A stretch of DNA of 64,000 bases from the NCBI GenBank assembly GCA_964631595.1, contig CAZVXL010000003.1:1-64000 (forward strand), written 5' to 3'. This document shows, in pieces, positions 56,286 to 64,000 of the stretch. The notes beneath the pieces were generated by a model, which did no database searches, was not told the DNA's origin, and saw only the letters and a program-made list of their open reading frames with translations. Each line of letters begins with the position of its first letter. The first letter of the stretch is position 1. The stretch comes from UMGS1312 sp964631595. GTDB taxonomy: Bacteria > Bacillota > Clostridia > Oscillospirales > CAG-272. The position numbers and the translations under genes are program-made.

Positions 56286-58850
56286 ATGTCAACATTCAGA
56301 AAAAAAGCGCTGAAACTGCTTCGGCATTTGCGGTTCTTTTATTTCCCGCTGATGCTGTGCTATCTTGAGCTCATTACACATACATTCGCATACAGATCCT
56401 TCAACAGGAACATATCGTGGGTGATATTCTTCTCCCTCGGTCTCGGTTGCCTGTTCTCGTTCTTTACGTCCGTCTTCTCGCGGAGGATAAATGCGATACT
56501 TACATATCTTTTCTCCTTCGCGGTCACGCTGGTCTTCTCGGTACAGCTTGTTTATTTCCAGATATTCAAGGGCTTTGCCCCCGTATCCGCCGTAAAGCTC
56601 GGCGGTCAAGCCGTGACGAACTTTACGGGGGGAATGTTTGAGGGAATACGCTCCGCCGCGTGGTGGCTCGTGCTTCTCTTTATTCCCTTTCTCCTGCTTG
56701 TTGTATTCGGTATCCTGCTCAGACCGAAATTCAACCGTCCCGCAAAGCTCAGGTGTCTGTATCCGCTGGTCGCCTCTGCGGCGATCCTCTGCGGCACCGT
56801 CGGCGTTATGGCTTACTTCTTCTCCGGAATCCCGTCAATATACAGAACCTTTTCAAGCTCAAGCACCTCAACCGATACGAGCATCAAGTATTTCGGTCTC
56901 AACATGACTGTTATACAGGAGACAAAGGGACTTCTGTTCCCCGAAAAGAAGGTCATAGCTCCCGTTGCACTTTCCACCTCCGAGGTCTCCGAGGAAGCCC
57001 AAGTAGACAGCGCAGTTGATTTCAAAGCGCTCTACAACAAGGCGGGTGACAATGAAACTCTGAAGAATCTCACCGCACAGCTCTCCAATATGCCCACAAC
57101 TCAAAAGCACGAGTACACCGGCATATGTGAGGGATACAACCTCATCTCGATCTGTGCCGAGGCATTCTCCCCCGAATTTATAGATCCCAAGCTCACCCCC
57201 ACGCTCTACAAGCTCTCGACAAACGGATTTGTTTTCGATAACTTCTACGCCACCTTCCCAAACACCACAACAAACGGTGAATACGCCTTCTGCATGGGAC
57301 TTTTCCCCGATCTCTCGCGTGAAAAGACCGACTCCAGCTTCGGCGTGTCGGCAACGAATTATCTCCCGTATTGCTACGGAAATCTTTTCAGCGGCATAGG
57401 TGCAAATGCCTACGCATATCACAACTACGTTGCCGAGTTCTATTACCGCAATTTTACTCACCCCAACATGGGATATGAGTTCACCGCCGCAAACAGCGGT
57501 CTTGACATTGATATTTCTTGGCCCTCCTCGGATTACGACATGATGGTCGCCTCGGTCGATGACTACATCGACAGCGGTGAGCAGTTTGCCGCATACTACA
57601 TGACCTTCAGTGCTCACTACCAGTACACGCTCGACAATGCGATGAGCGCCAAAAACTGGGATATGGTCAAGGATCTTCCCTACTCCGACGGCGTTAAGGC
57701 TTATATCGCCTGCAATTTGGAGCTTGAGCGTGCTCTCACATATCTCATGGAGCGCCTCGAGGCGGCTGGCATCGCAGACAAAACGGTGATCACGCTGACC
57801 GCCGATCACTACCCCTACGGTCTTACCGACAAGGAGTATGCTGAGCTTTCCGGTCGCAAGATAGCAAACATCTTCGACAAGCAGAAGAACAGCTTCATTT
57901 GCTACGTTCCGAATCTCCACGAGCCGGTTCACGTGGACTCCTACTGCTCTACGGTCGATATCCTTCCGACCGTGCTCAATCTGTTCGGCTTCACCTATGA
58001 TTCCCGACTCCTCGCAGGTCAGGATATCCTCGCGCCCGATGCGGAGCACATCGCCATCATCGCAGACGGCAGCTACATTGCCGAAGGTGTGCGGTACAAC
58101 TCCTCCATTATCAGATATCAGTTCGACGAAAATTACGATGTATCAAGGGAGCGTGCCGAGGAGCTTTATCTGCTCGCAGAGAAGAAGCTCGAAATGAGCA
58201 CCGAGATACTCTACAACGATTACTATTCCTTTGTTTACGATAAGAAATCCGACTCTGCCGCGATCGACAACCTGACCGAGCAGTACACCGACGTCGGTAT
58301 CATGACGCAGTCAGCCGTCTACTATATGCTGAAATACGATATCATGAGCCCCCTCACGGAGAACTCCTTCGGCGTTTCGACAAAAGCGACCGTGATCGAG
58401 GTCATCGACGGCATCTACCGTGCCGCCGGCAGACCCGAGATCATCGCCTCGTCCGTGGATATACCGTTCTCCTTCCCCGAGGAGTATACCGATGCGGTGG
58501 CATGGTGCCGCGCTGTCGGCATCCTCACCGACGATGATCTTTTCGGAAACGATCTCTCCCGCAAGGTACGGCTAAAGCAGCTTGCCCTGCTCACCTATCG
58601 CACCGCGGCGTATTACGGAATCGATACGTCCGTAGACGAGACTGAGTTTGCGGAGCTTTCGCAGGAATTCCGGCACATCGACGAGAGATTGCTTCGCGCG
58701 CTGATGTTCTGCCGCGACAGCATGATCATGACGGGTGACGGAGACGAGGAATACGTATTCACCTCTGCCGATTCCACCAAGAATCGCAAATACGTCGCCA
58801 ATACGCTCTACAGACTGTGCTCCTACTACATATTCAAGGACAGACAGTAG
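56286..58850 (+). CDS. LTA synthase-family sulfatase with SLH-like C-terminal repeats
   Basis: An 854-residue protein. Residues ~20-195 hold five hydrophobic helices, as in LtaS. The extracellular sulfatase-type domain spans ~280-630: ISICAEAFSPEF, the nucleophile Thr in TFPNTTTNGEYAFCMGLFPD, TFSAHYQYT, and the metal-binding TLTADHYPYG. LtaS enzymes transfer glycerol phosphate from phosphatidylglycerol to build lipoteichoic acid. Residues ~670-850 are unusual: stretches such as DVGIMTQSAVYYMLKYDIM and YTDAVAWCRAVGILTDDDLF resemble degenerate S-layer homology repeats, which could bind cell-wall polymer. ATG 56286 follows AAAGG and lies after the promoter. Confidence 0.85.
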   Translation: MSTFRKKALKLLRHLRFFYFPLMLCYLELITHTFAYRSFNRNISWVIFFSLGLGCLFSFFTSVFSRRINAILTYLFSFAVTLVFSVQLVYFQIFKGFAPVSAVKLGGQAVTNFTGGMFEGIRSAAWWLVLLFIPFLLLVVFGILLRPKFNRPAKLRCLYPLVASAAILCGTVGVMAYFFSGIPSIYRTFSSSSTSTDTSIKYFGLNMTVIQETKGLLFPEKKVIAPVALSTSEVSEEAQVDSAVDFKALYNKAGDNETLKNLTAQLSNMPTTQKHEYTGICEGYNLISICAEAFSPEFIDPKLTPTLYKLSTNGFVFDNFYATFPNTTTNGEYAFCMGLFPDLSREKTDSSFGVSATNYLPYCYGNLFSGIGANAYAYHNYVAEFYYRNFTHPNMGYEFTAANSGLDIDISWPSSDYDMMVASVDDYIDSGEQFAAYYMTFSAHYQYTLDNAMSAKNWDMVKDLPYSDGVKAYIACNLELERALTYLMERLEAAGIADKTVITLTADHYPYGLTDKEYAELSGRKIANIFDKQKNSFICYVPNLHEPVHVDSYCSTVDILPTVLNLFGFTYDSRLLAGQDILAPDAEHIAIIADGSYIAEGVRYNSSIIRYQFDENYDVSRERAEELYLLAEKKLEMSTEILYNDYYSFVYDKKSDSAAIDNLTEQYTDVGIMTQSAVYYMLKYDIMSPLTENSFGVSTKATVIEVIDGIYRAAGRPEIIASSVDIPFSFPEEYTDAVAWCRAVGILTDDDLFGNDLSRKVRLKQLALLTYRTAAYYGIDTSVDETEFAELSQEFRHIDERLLRALMFCRDSMIMTGDGDEEYVFTSADSTKNRKYVANTLYRLCSYYIFKDRQ

Positions 58851-58911
58851 TGCGACCGACACTTAACTTGACAGAAATTTCACCAAAGTCAAATATTTTT
58901 CCGATTTGGTA

Positions 58912-58940
58912 TTGCTTTTTCGATACCTCTGTGATATAAT
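58912..58940 (+). promoter_or_regulatory. Sigma-A promoter of rpmB
   Basis: TTGCTT (58912-58917), 17-bp spacer, extended -10 TGATATAAT with TATAAT at 58935-58940. Confidence 0.82.
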
Positions 58941-58992
58941 ATTTGCTGTATGATTTTTGTAAATTTTCAACTCATTTACGGAGGTAACTGAT

Positions 58993-59178
58993 ATGGCTAA
59001 ATGTAGCATTTGCGGAAAAGGCGTAGTCTTCGGACAGAACGTCTCTCACTCACACCGCAGAACCAACAGAGCTTGGAAGCCTAACATTAGAAAGGTTAAA
59101 GCTGTTGTAAACGGAACACATACCACTGTTCATGTTTGTTCCCGTTGCCTGCGCTCCGGCAAAATAGAGCGAGTATAA
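58993..59178 (+). CDS. rpmB: Ribosomal protein L28 (zinc-binding form)
   Basis: A 61-residue 50S protein. The N-terminus MAKCSICGKGVVFGQNVSHS and the C-terminal HVCSRCLRSGKIERV give two CXXC pairs, the zinc-binding (C+) variant of L28. The central RRTNRAWKPNIRKVK is standard. It has GGAGG before ATG, its own promoter at 58912-58940 and a terminator at 59196-59219, so it is transcribed alone. Confidence 0.97.
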   Translation: MAKCSICGKGVVFGQNVSHSHRRTNRAWKPNIRKVKAVVNGTHTTVHVCSRCLRSGKIERV

Positions 59179-59195
59179 GTTCACTTATCAGACTG

Positions 59196-59219
59196 AATGC
59201 TCCCTTTGGGAGCATTTTT
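59196..59219 (+). terminator. Terminator of rpmB
   Basis: AATGCTCCC (59196-59204) pairs with GGGAGCATT (59208-59216), followed by TTT. Confidence 0.85.
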
Positions 59220-59242
59220 CTGTACTCGGAAAGGAGTTTACC

Positions 59243-60067
59243 ATGCTTCACAAGATAATTCCTCTGAGAGAGGAAAACGGTGATGTCACGCTTGAGGTAT
59301 TCTGCACTCGCATGGGCGATACCGATACACCCCCTCGTCCGGCATTTATCATATGCCCCGGCGGTGCTTACGAAATGTGCTGCTCGCGTGAGGGTGAGCC
59401 TATTGCGCTGAGCCTCATCTCGAAGGGCTTTCAGAGCTTTGTGCTCAATTACTCCGTCGGAGAGCACGCCGTATATCCCGCGCCTCTCGTCGATGTCTCC
59501 ATGGCTGTCTGCCACGTTAAGGAAAATTCGCGGGAATACAACGTAGATCCGGACAAGATATTCGTGCTCGGCTTCTCCGCAGGCGGTCATCTTGCCGCCG
59601 CATACGGCGTATTTTGGAATACCGATATGGCAAAATTCGACGGAATGGAGAGCGGCGCCAACAAGCCCGCGGGCGCTGTTCCCTGCTATCCGGTCATCAC
59701 TCCCGACGATAAGACCGGTCATTTCAAGAGCTATTCGAACATCTGCGGAGGAGACGACAAGGTTCCTCTGCTTGCCGCAGGATACGATCCCTCCCAAAAC
59801 GTGTCCTCCGACACCGTTCCCATGTTTTTGTGGCACACCTTCAGTGACGGCTGTGTGCCCGTTGACAGCTCGCTGATAATGGCAAACGCTCTCAAATGTG
59901 CCGGTATCCCGTTTGAGCTCCACATCTATCCGAACGGTGGGCACGGTCTCTCTCTTGCGAATGCCGAGACCGCTTTCGGGAACGAGGGACTTATAAGCAG
60001 ATCGGTCTCTCAGTGGCTCGGCTCCGTTGTTATCTGGGCAGAAGAACGCTGCAAGGAGCTCGGATAA
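59243..60067 (+). CDS. Alpha/beta hydrolase, BD-FAE/acetylxylan-esterase-like
   Basis: A 274-residue cytoplasmic hydrolase (no signal peptide). The oxyanion-hole segment is IICPGGAYEMC (~37-46), the nucleophile is Ser112 in VLGFSAGGHLAAA, the acid lies near LWHTFSDGCVPVDSSL, and the His is in YPNGGHGLSLA. These fit the BD-FAE / endo-xylanase-associated esterases that deacetylate or remove ferulate from hemicellulose-derived oligosaccharides. It may act with the downstream convergent fucosidase operon but is not on its transcript. It is preceded by AAAGGAG and followed by a terminator at 60086-60150. Confidence 0.88.
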   Translation: MLHKIIPLREENGDVTLEVFCTRMGDTDTPPRPAFIICPGGAYEMCCSREGEPIALSLISKGFQSFVLNYSVGEHAVYPAPLVDVSMAVCHVKENSREYNVDPDKIFVLGFSAGGHLAAAYGVFWNTDMAKFDGMESGANKPAGAVPCYPVITPDDKTGHFKSYSNICGGDDKVPLLAAGYDPSQNVSSDTVPMFLWHTFSDGCVPVDSSLIMANALKCAGIPFELHIYPNGGHGLSLANAETAFGNEGLISRSVSQWLGSVVIWAEERCKELG

Positions 60068-60085
60068 GCCTCCGAAATAAGAATA

Positions 60086-60150
60086 AGCTATCCCCCGTTA
60101 TCGTCCCGCCGCCGCAAGGCTTCGGACACCTCCGAGGGGATAGCTTTTTT
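60086..60150 (+). terminator. Terminator of the esterase gene
   Basis: AAGCTATCCCC (60086-60096) pairs with GGGGATAGCTT (60136-60146), long GC-rich loop, followed by TTTT. Confidence 0.82.
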
Positions 60151-60163
60151 ATTGACATAAAGC

Positions 60164-60193
60164 ACGGCGGCAAGGCATAAGCCTTGCCGCCGT
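60164..60193. terminator. Hairpin between esterase and fucosidase genes
   Basis: ACGGCGGCAAGGC (60164-60176) pairs perfectly with GCCTTGCCGCCGT (60181-60193), loop ATAA. It lies 45 bp after the fucosidase stop and likely ends that minus-strand transcript, although the T-tract is weak. Confidence 0.7.
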
Positions 60194-60237
60194 ATTATAC
60201 TTTGTCTGTGACGCGCTGTGCGCCTCTCAGAGCGATC

Positions 60238-61482
60238 TTATTCGACCTCAGCCTCGGCTACGCGCACCACATAGTTTGCGCCGTACGGAAAGCCTGTGGC
60301 GAAGATCTCGGCACTGTCGCCCGTCTGCTTGAACTCAAGCGACTCGCCGTTATCTGTCCAGCGAACCGACTTCAGCTTTTTATCCACGCCCGTGAACTCT
60401 CTCCAGCCTATTCCGCTGCTCTCGACAGTTACGCTTGCATCGCCCTGAATAGTCAGATCATGGATATAGAAGTAAAGCTTGCCGTCTGAAGCAAGAGCGA
60501 AATCCTTACTCTTACTCTTGCCGACCACGCCGGTCGGTCTGCCCGTGTGCATTGAGCTGTATCCGCACGTTCTTACCCACTCACCGAGTCCCTCAAGAAG
60601 CGCCTCCTGCATTTTCGGGATCTCACCGTGTCCGTCGGGGCCTATATTCAGCAGATAATTCGCGCCGACCTTTCTGCAAGCGCAGAGTATCTCTATAAGC
60701 TCCGCAAGCGACTTGTAATTCAGGTCTCTTGCGCCGAAGCCCCAGTGATCGTTCATCGTCTGGCACATCTCCGCCGCAAGGTATTTCGGTGCACCATCGC
60801 GGTCAAGCGGAGTCGGTCTTCCCTGCTCGAAGGTAACGCTGTCAAGCTCGATATGTCCGGCTGCTCCGCGCGCATCAAGTCCCGTATTATTTACAATGAT
60901 GGCGTCGGGCTGGTATTTTCTTATCGTGGCGTAGAGGGCATCCTCCTCCCAATCGGCTCCCTTATTGCTCCAGAAGCCGTCAAACCAAAGTCCGCCGATC
61001 TTTCCGTAATTCTTGCAAAGCACCTCCACGGAGTCACGGAAGAACTGAAGATATCCCTTGAAATCCTCTTTAAACAGCTCATGATACCAGTCAAACGTGG
61101 TATGATAGAACAGCGGACGGATCCCCTCGGCATTACACGCCTCTACAAATTCCGCGATAAGATCTCGCTTCGCCGGACTGTGCGGTGCATCAAAATCGCT
61201 GAGTCCGCAGGTGTCGTAAAGCGAAAAGCCGTCGTGGTGTCGGGTAGTGAGGGTTATGTATTTCATTCCGGCGTTTTTAGCGGTGCGCGCTATCTTTCTC
61301 GCATCGAACTTATCCGCCGTAAAGGTATCGAACAGCTTTACATACTCCTCCTTCTCCATATGTTCAAGATTCCATACCCACTCGCCGCGTCCGAGCTGTG
61401 AATACAGCCCCCAATGAATAAACATACCGAAACCGAAGTTCTCGAATTCGGCGACTCTGGGAAGAATTGCAGGAATAGCCAT
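60238..61482 (-). CDS. Alpha-L-fucosidase, GH29
   Basis: A 414-residue intracellular glycoside hydrolase (no signal peptide). GH29 features: FGMFIHWGLYSQLGRGEWVW at the N-terminus, YITLTTRHHDGFSLYD with the paired His, RDLIAEFVEACNAEG, and the nucleophile Asp168 in GGLWFDGFW. The C-terminal ~110 residues form a beta-sandwich. It should release fucose from imported fucosylated oligosaccharides. It is last in the operon with the Gfo/Idh/MocA oxidoreductase, aldo/keto reductase and aldolase genes, 143 bp after the oxidoreductase gene. Confidence 0.93.
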   Translation of the reverse strand: MAIPAILPRVAEFENFGFGMFIHWGLYSQLGRGEWVWNLEHMEKEEYVKLFDTFTADKFDARKIARTAKNAGMKYITLTTRHHDGFSLYDTCGLSDFDAPHSPAKRDLIAEFVEACNAEGIRPLFYHTTFDWYHELFKEDFKGYLQFFRDSVEVLCKNYGKIGGLWFDGFWSNKGADWEEDALYATIRKYQPDAIIVNNTGLDARGAAGHIELDSVTFEQGRPTPLDRDGAPKYLAAEMCQTMNDHWGFGARDLNYKSLAELIEILCACRKVGANYLLNIGPDGHGEIPKMQEALLEGLGEWVRTCGYSSMHTGRPTGVVGKSKSKDFALASDGKLYFYIHDLTIQGDASVTVESSGIGWREFTGVDKKLKSVRWTDNGESLEFKQTGDSAEIFATGFPYGANYVVRVAEAEVE

Positions 61483-61625
61483 AATTTGCTCCTTAGTTAT
61501 GATTTTTTACTTATATGTGCCGCCCACGCGCTCCGTTCGGTCGCATAAGCACGGCAGTCCGAGACTCCCGGCACACCGACCGCACATCTGTACGTCTCGG
61601 TATGCGCCGCGTCTCCGCTCGCACG

Positions 61626-62582
61626 TCACACCTGTATCTCGTCAAGCATGACCTCTCTGCCGCCCTCGTTTCTGCTTCGAAGTCCGGCGACAACCATCTT
61701 CATGAGCTCGACCGACTCCTCAAACGGGAACGGCTCCTCGCCCGTGCGAAACCAATGCACAAACAGATCAAGCTGCTTTTTGAATGCGTAATACGAATCC
61801 CCGCACTCAACGTATTTTGAGCCGGCGCTTCCGATAAGCAGCATTCCGGCGCCGGACATTCCGATGCCCTGCGCTATATTCACGTTACAGCCGGAGGCGT
61901 GCTTGATATGCACCACCGTCCGCTCATACGTACCGGTATTTCTCACCGACACGAAGCCCTTACCGAGGAGGGGATACATCGCCTCAAGAGCGTGTATTCC
62001 GTAGGTCTCGTATTTCTTCGCCATGGGTGAGCAAATATACATAAGCTCACCGAGCTCATAGTGATTCTTATAGTAGATCTCGAATTCCTTACAGTACCGC
62101 ATCGACGACGAGGTAAGGAATTTTGCGCCGTTATTGTGCCAATCGACGAACGTCCTGAGATCCTCCTCGTTATTCACCAGCGGCTTGTCGATAAACATGG
62201 GGATACCCGCCTCGATAAAGGGACGGCATCTCTCCACGTGCTCATCGCCCACATCTGTGGCAACGATCACGGCATCGACCTTGCCTATCATCTCAAGCGG
62301 ATCGTCAAGCACCTCGGGGATCCTTGATGCCCTTGCAATATGCTCCGCATTCCTTCTGTCTCCCCAGCCTGTACAGCAAATGCAGGTGATCCTTGCTCCG
62401 GGGATACCGATGGTATGCTCCGGCTGCTTTGACAGATACACGGGGATTACCGGAAAGGGGCACTCCTTCATGTACTCAGGATCAAAGCCGTTGAACATCG
62501 CGCTCCACGAATACGGGTGTCCGTTTCCCTCGGTCATACCGAGGATACCTATACGAAGTTCCTTATCTCCAAGTGGAAACAT
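61626..62582 (-). CDS. Gfo/Idh/MocA family NAD(P)-dependent sugar oxidoreductase
   Basis: A 318-residue two-domain dehydrogenase. The N-terminal Rossmann segment LRIGILGMTEGNGHPYSW lacks the usual GxGxxG spacing, which is a little unusual. The conserved DKP motif (MFIDKPLVNNEEDL, normally EKP) is present around residue 130, and the C-terminal alpha/beta domain follows. It oxidises or reduces a sugar or sugar acid; the substrate cannot be read from sequence. It follows the aldo/keto reductase by 11 bp. Confidence 0.85.
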   Translation of the reverse strand: MFPLGDKELRIGILGMTEGNGHPYSWSAMFNGFDPEYMKECPFPVIPVYLSKQPEHTIGIPGARITCICCTGWGDRRNAEHIARASRIPEVLDDPLEMIGKVDAVIVATDVGDEHVERCRPFIEAGIPMFIDKPLVNNEEDLRTFVDWHNNGAKFLTSSSMRYCKEFEIYYKNHYELGELMYICSPMAKKYETYGIHALEAMYPLLGKGFVSVRNTGTYERTVVHIKHASGCNVNIAQGIGMSGAGMLLIGSAGSKYVECGDSYYAFKKQLDLFVHWFRTGEEPFPFEESVELMKMVVAGLRSRNEGGREVMLDEIQV

Positions 62583-62593
62583 AATATTTCTCC

Positions 62594-63535
62594 TTACTGT
62601 TTTTTGGATCTTGACAGAACCTTCATTATTTCGGGAATATCGACACGCTCAAATTCGGTGCGTATCCGTGAGAGCGTGGTCTCGGACAGGCTCGGCGCAT
62701 CAAAATATGCGATATTGCACGCCACCTGCTCGGGAGTGTCCGCGCCGAGCACAAGGCTCGTTACACCGGCGGCATCGCGCATAAAAGCGATGGCAAGCTG
62801 TGCAACGCTCATTCCCTCGGAGGCGGCAAGAGAGCGCAGGAGACGTATTCCGGACGATGCGTGCTCGATAAGTATGGGGTCCTCCAGCTTATCGGGATCA
62901 AGGAAAAAGAGCCCCTGCAAAAACACGCTTCTCACAAACACCGTGATCTCACGCTCACGGAGCTTTTCGACAGTGCCGGAATTTATGAGCCTTTGGTCAA
63001 ATATGCTCATCGGGATCTGCGTCGAGGTATACTCGGGATATTTAAGCATCTCCTCGACCTCAGCGGCGCCGTAAACAGATGCTCCGACCGAATCGGTATA
63101 GCCGCGGCGAACGAGTGAATACATTGCCTCGGCTCCCGCTCTGCCGTACGCGGCGATATCTCCCGCAACGTGGAGCATTACGTTATTTACTTTGTCCACT
63201 CCGAGCCTTTCAAGAGAGGTCTCCATTTCGGACACAACGAATTTTTCGATCTCTCCGGCGCTGTCGCCCTCAAGCTTCCGTATTTTCGTTGTGATATAGG
63301 GGGTCTCCCCCTCCCACGTCCTCAGAAATCTTCCGATGACCTCCTCGGAATCGCCGTAAACTCTTGCGGTATCAATGGAGGTAACTCCGTTCTCAAGAGC
63401 GGTGCGAAGCATGGAAAAGCTCTTTTCTTCATCGGGCTTTCCGCCCTCATTGGCAATTCCGTAATTCATGCCGAGCTGTACGGTGCCGACAGTCATACCG
63501 GACAGCTTTTTTCCTTTAATGTCGGTATACTTCAT
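62594..63535 (-). CDS. Aldo/keto reductase
   Basis: A 313-residue TIM-barrel NAD(P)H-dependent reductase. The catalytic tetrad is in place: Asp and Tyr in SIDTARVYGDSEEVIG, Lys in YITTKIRKLE, and His in VMLHVAGDIA. The C-terminal cofactor part (SVAQLAIAFMRDAAGVTSLVLG) is typical. It probably acts on a sugar-derived aldehyde or ketone, together with the neighbouring aldolase and oxidoreductase. It is 1 bp after the aldolase stop. Confidence 0.9.
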   Translation of the reverse strand: MKYTDIKGKKLSGMTVGTVQLGMNYGIANEGGKPDEEKSFSMLRTALENGVTSIDTARVYGDSEEVIGRFLRTWEGETPYITTKIRKLEGDSAGEIEKFVVSEMETSLERLGVDKVNNVMLHVAGDIAAYGRAGAEAMYSLVRRGYTDSVGASVYGAAEVEEMLKYPEYTSTQIPMSIFDQRLINSGTVEKLREREITVFVRSVFLQGLFFLDPDKLEDPILIEHASSGIRLLRSLAASEGMSVAQLAIAFMRDAAGVTSLVLGADTPEQVACNIAYFDAPSLSETTLSRIRTEFERVDIPEIMKVLSRSKKQ

Positions 63536-63536
63536 A

Positions 63537-64000
63537 TCACTTCACATCGCAGATATCACGTCCGCTGACCCCTCCCGCAAGATCTCTGTAATACTGCCAC
63601 AGGCCGACCACATCCGCGCCCGTGCTTATAAAGGTATAGCCCATTTCCACAAGTGAATCAAAGTTCGCGGGGCTGCCCACGGTGCCGGCAAATTTTCCGT
63701 TGGCGCGTGCCGTCTTTGCTATAAGGCGGCGCACACGGTCGATCTCGGGATCATTGCCGCAGGGGTCTCCGATACCCTGACTGAAATCGGCGGGGCCGAA
63801 AAAGATCATATCTATTCCGTCAAGAGCGCATATTTCCTCAAGCTCCGCAAGCGGCTCGGGATCCTCGATCTGCACCACGGTAAAGCGTTCTGCGTTCGCT
63901 TCTTTTATATAATCCGCGGCATCCACAAGGCAGTATTTTCCGTCGGCGTTTCCTCCGTCAAGAGGACGTCTGCCTATCGGGTGGAATTTGGTATAGTAAA
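63537..64000 (-). CDS. HpcH/HpaI aldolase family protein (partial, runs off the window)
   Basis: The frame is open to the window end, giving at least 154 C-terminal residues; the 5' part lies outside. Family motifs: YTKFHPIGRRPLDGG (from the edge), TVVQIEDPEPLAELEEI with the metal-binding Glu/Asp region, and DMIFFGPADFSQGIG, the signature of class II 2-keto-3-deoxy acid aldolases such as HpaI, RhmA or GarL. In this operon it likely cleaves a 2-keto-3-deoxy sugar acid (for example fuconate- or rhamnonate-derived) to pyruvate and an aldehyde. An internal GTG at 63926 is not the real start. Confidence 0.88.
   Translation of the reverse strand, partial: YYTKFHPIGRRPLDGGNADGKYCLVDAADYIKEANAERFTVVQIEDPEPLAELEEICALDGIDMIFFGPADFSQGIGDPCGNDPEIDRVRRLIAKTARANGKFAGTVGSPANFDSLVEMGYTFISTGADVVGLWQYYRDLAGGVSGRDICDVK

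Noticed and set aside
56868..58049. 393-aa minus-strand frame opposite the LTA-synthase-like gene
   Set aside because: Antisense shadow; no recognisable domain or start signal.
1..64000. CRISPR arrays, insertion sequences, prophage
   Set aside because: No regularly spaced repeats, transposase, integrase or phage structural genes were seen on either strand.

Overview
The window looks like a chromosomal segment of a spore-forming, Gram-positive clostridium, probably Oscillospirales-like and gut-associated (inference). The evidence is the adjacent spoIIGA-sigE pair, a valS T-box leader, an IspH-ribosomal protein S1 fusion, MetA with Glu111 next to MetY, a dockerin protein, an LtaS-type sulfatase, a zinc-type L28, and many sigma-A promoters with exactly 17-bp spacers. 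No rRNA, CRISPR array or transposase was seen. One tRNA gene (Val-GAC) is present.

Layout. 0.1-12.7 kb holds core genes: two cyclophilins, YtvI-like permease, S1-domain protein, YitT, WYL regulator, metY-metA, valS with T-box, and a tyrosine-kinase/phosphatase pair (cpsD, cpsB). 12.9-34.7 kb is a visibly AT-rich accessory island, all on the minus strand. 34.7-35.6 kb is an intergenic zone with long perfect hairpins, a tRNA-Val gene and a second, decayed copy of its 3' end. 35.6-49.8 kb returns to core genes: methyltransferase, plsY, der, lipoprotein, DUF512 radical SAM protein, yetF-like, ispH-S1, plsC, cmk, asd, sigE, spoIIGA, dinB. 49.9-60.1 kb carries a dockerin protein, two membrane proteins, a Cys4 miniprotein, prfB, trmH, mntP, an LTA-synthase-like enzyme, rpmB and an esterase. 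60.2-64 kb is a minus-strand carbohydrate operon: aldolase, aldo/keto reductase, Gfo/Idh/MocA oxidoreductase and alpha-L-fucosidase.

The island is the most interesting part. A strong promoter at 34.65 kb drives a tight operon: a secreted-then-anchored vWA protein, a 1199-aa tubulin/FtsZ-like GTPase, a 738-aa membrane protein, and a 1905-aa membrane protein with a zinc ribbon, an HELTH metalloprotease motif and a transglutaminase-like triad. A hairpin and a second promoter at 20.4 kb start a second operon: a membrane protein with two Rossmann/TrkA-N-like domains and a RyR domain, a TIR protein, a fragment of an SLC13/ArsB-type transporter, a PrsW protease, a TIR-(degenerate P-loop)-HD protein and a TIR-membrane protein. 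My reading is that this is a membrane-associated conflict or defence system. It would combine an extracytoplasmic sensor and cytoskeletal scaffold with proteolytic/crosslinking parts and several NAD-targeting TIR effectors. That function is inference; the domain content and operon structure are seen.

Regulation visible elsewhere: the valS T-box has a Val specifier (GUC) that matches the anticodon of the tRNA-Val in the window, and the spoIIGA promoter has the unusual 22-bp spacer known from Bacillus subtilis spoIIG.
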